This document shows positions 63,105 to 64,000 of a stretch of 64,000 nucleotides of DNA, piece by piece. A program made the translations under genes and the position numbers. The stretch lies in the NCBI RefSeq assembly GCF_028290025.1, contig NZ_JAQGKQ010000046.1, positions 1 through 64,000 on the forward strand, in the 5' to 3' direction. This stretch comes from Cypionkella sp. Lineage in GTDB: Bacteria; Pseudomonadota; Alphaproteobacteria; Rhodobacterales; Rhodobacteraceae. The notes beneath the pieces are model-generated. The model saw only the letters and a list, made by a program, of their open reading frames with translations, did no database searches and was not told the origin of the DNA. Position 1 is the stretch's first letter, and the number at the start of each line of letters is the position of its first letter.

Positions 63105-63245
63105 GGGATACTCCACAGGGTTGTGGAAGATATCGGGGTTGCCATCGTTAGACACAAGCCCCGGCGGCAAATTGTCGGGCTGTCGCGTGGCATCGGCGAT
63201 TATGTGGAGCCGAAAGAGATCGGTTTTTGTCGGTTGGTTTGATCA

Positions 63246-63284
63246 AACAAAAACGGCGCAGGCGAGAACTGCGCCGTTTTTGTT
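63246..63284 (-). terminator. Rho-independent terminator after the SDR gene
   Basis: A perfect 16-bp stem (arms 63246-63261 and 63269-63284, core CGGCGCAG/CTGCGCCG) with a 7-nt loop carries A/T-rich ends on both sides. It lies 10 nt beyond the SDR stop and before the glutathionylspermidine-like gene. Confidence 0.9.
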
Positions 63285-63294
63285 TTAATATATC

Positions 63295-64000
63295 CTACGA
63301 GCCGTTCAGAGCCTTGAAAACATCGGCATAGCGGCCTTCGGCTTCGGCGTTGCGCAGGAATTTCACGCGGTTGACCAACACCTCACCCGAGCCATCTGGA
63401 TTGGCCAAAATCTGCATTACTTCGGCGATATAATCGGCGAGTGGCATGGCGGTCGGATCTACCGCATGGCCCGGCATCAGATCGGTTTGCACAGATGGTG
63501 GGGCGAGTTCCAACACTTCGACCGAGGTGTCGCGAAGCTGATGCCGGAGGGATTGGCTGTAGCTGTGCAGCGCGGCTTTGGTGGCGTTATACGTCGGAGT
63601 GCGGGTCAGCGGCACGAAGGCGAGACCCGAGGTGACGTTAATAATGGTGGCGCTGGTTTGTGCCATCAGATGTGGCAAGAGGGCTGCGGTCAGTTGGATT
63701 GGAGCGATCAGGTTGGTGGCGATCATCGCCTCGGCGGTTTTGGTGTCGCCCGCTTGCAGGTTTTCGGCAAGCATAATTCCCGCGTTGTTGATCAGCACGT
63801 TCAGGCTGGGGAAGCTTTGGGTGATCGTGGCGACGAACCCGGGCAGCGCTGCGGCGTCGCTGACATCCAGTGTGACCCCGTGAAGATTAGGGGTGTTCGC
63901 AACCGCTTGATCCAGCAAAGCTTGGCGCCGCCCCGCGATGATGACTTGGTTGCCTTGAGCCGCCAAAGCCTGTGCCAAAGCGAGGCCAATCCCTGAAGTG
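63295..64000 (-). CDS. Short-chain dehydrogenase (5' end cut by window edge)
   Basis: A classical SDR lacking its first residues. The visible start (TSGIGLALAQALAAQGNQVIIAGRR) is the end of the cofactor glycine motif, so only about 15 residues are missing. NNAGIML, catalytic Ser in INVTSGLAFVP and Tyr-x3-Lys YNATK are present. The C-terminal LRNAEAEGRYADVFKALNGS is like DltE-type oxidoreductases. The substrate is unknown. It is the last gene before its terminator. Confidence 0.9.
   Translation of the reverse strand, partial: TSGIGLALAQALAAQGNQVIIAGRRQALLDQAVANTPNLHGVTLDVSDAAALPGFVATITQSFPSLNVLINNAGIMLAENLQAGDTKTAEAMIATNLIAPIQLTAALLPHLMAQTSATIINVTSGLAFVPLTRTPTYNATKAALHSYSQSLRHQLRDTSVEVLELAPPSVQTDLMPGHAVDPTAMPLADYIAEVMQILANPDGSGEVLVNRVKFLRNAEAEGRYADVFKALNGS

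Overview
The window is chromosomal DNA from an alphaproteobacterium, most likely of the Rhodobacterales (Rhodobacteraceae). Evidence: G+C-rich sequence; a CcrM-type GANTC methylase beside rnhB; the order rsfS-rlmH-gpmI-envC-ctpA-rppH; leuC, leuD and leuB split by unrelated genes; DUF4170-waaA-lpxK; and family-typical small proteins (DUF3563, DUF2125). Nearly all of it looks like core chromosome. No prophage, insertion sequence, integrase, rRNA or CRISPR array was seen. One tRNA (Pro, CGG) is present. Two genes are cut by the window: smc (left, lacks its C-terminus) and an SDR gene (right, lacks its N-terminus).

Layout. 1-4.2 kb: smc, a GFA-like protein and rppH. 4.3-10.2 kb (minus): rsfS-rlmH-unknown-gpmI-envC-ctpA-rppH, joining ribosome maturation, glycolysis and cell-envelope processing, with a strong terminator just before rppH. 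10.5-18.4 kb: leucine biosynthesis (leuC, leuD, leuB) interrupted by a divergent TUDOR-like gene, a membrane protein, a phosphatase-like protein and an epimerase/LysR pair. 18.6-21.8 kb: a DMT transporter, tRNA-Pro and an AraC/methyltransferase divergent pair. 21.86-24.6 kb: a radical SAM DNA-repair protein and a UdgX-family uracil-DNA glycosylase fusion under a promoter with an alphaproteobacterial LexA box between -35 and -10. 24.7-27.1 kb: lipid A/Kdo genes. 28.7-33.4 kb: CoA-transferase, dsbA, DUF721/DciA-like, mutY and alkB. 33.5-36.5 kb: an unknown methyltransferase, ccrM and rnhB; the ccrM promoter has a perfect DnaA box and two GANTC sites. 37.3-38.3 kb: a tight cluster of a secreted protein, a two-helix membrane protein and a receiver-less winged-helix protein. 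38.5-43 kb: a DEAD-box helicase with a repetitive tail, a CysQ-like phosphatase and pmbA. 43-51.5 kb: an unknown Gly/Ala-rich protein, DUF2125, an SDR, a flavoprotein, RNase R and a lytic transglycosylase. 51.8-56.4 kb: gshA, a membrane protein, a GNAT protein, rsmE and the divergent ubiA. 56.4-64 kb: an OmpA-domain protein, a hydrolase, gabD, a DUF1190/glutathionylspermidine-synthase-like pair and an SDR.

How it fits together: most genes are housekeeping (leucine, glutathione, ubiquinone, lipid A, RNA turnover, chromosome maintenance). The best candidate for a less-described system is the SOS-controlled radical SAM/UdgX repair operon. Second is the membrane protein/wHTH pair at 37.6-38.3 kb. 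Three copies of a dispersed motif (GCCTCCGGCGGG-ATATTT) and two long inverted repeats mark intergenic gaps. Family names come from recognised motifs and remembered family knowledge; no database search was run.
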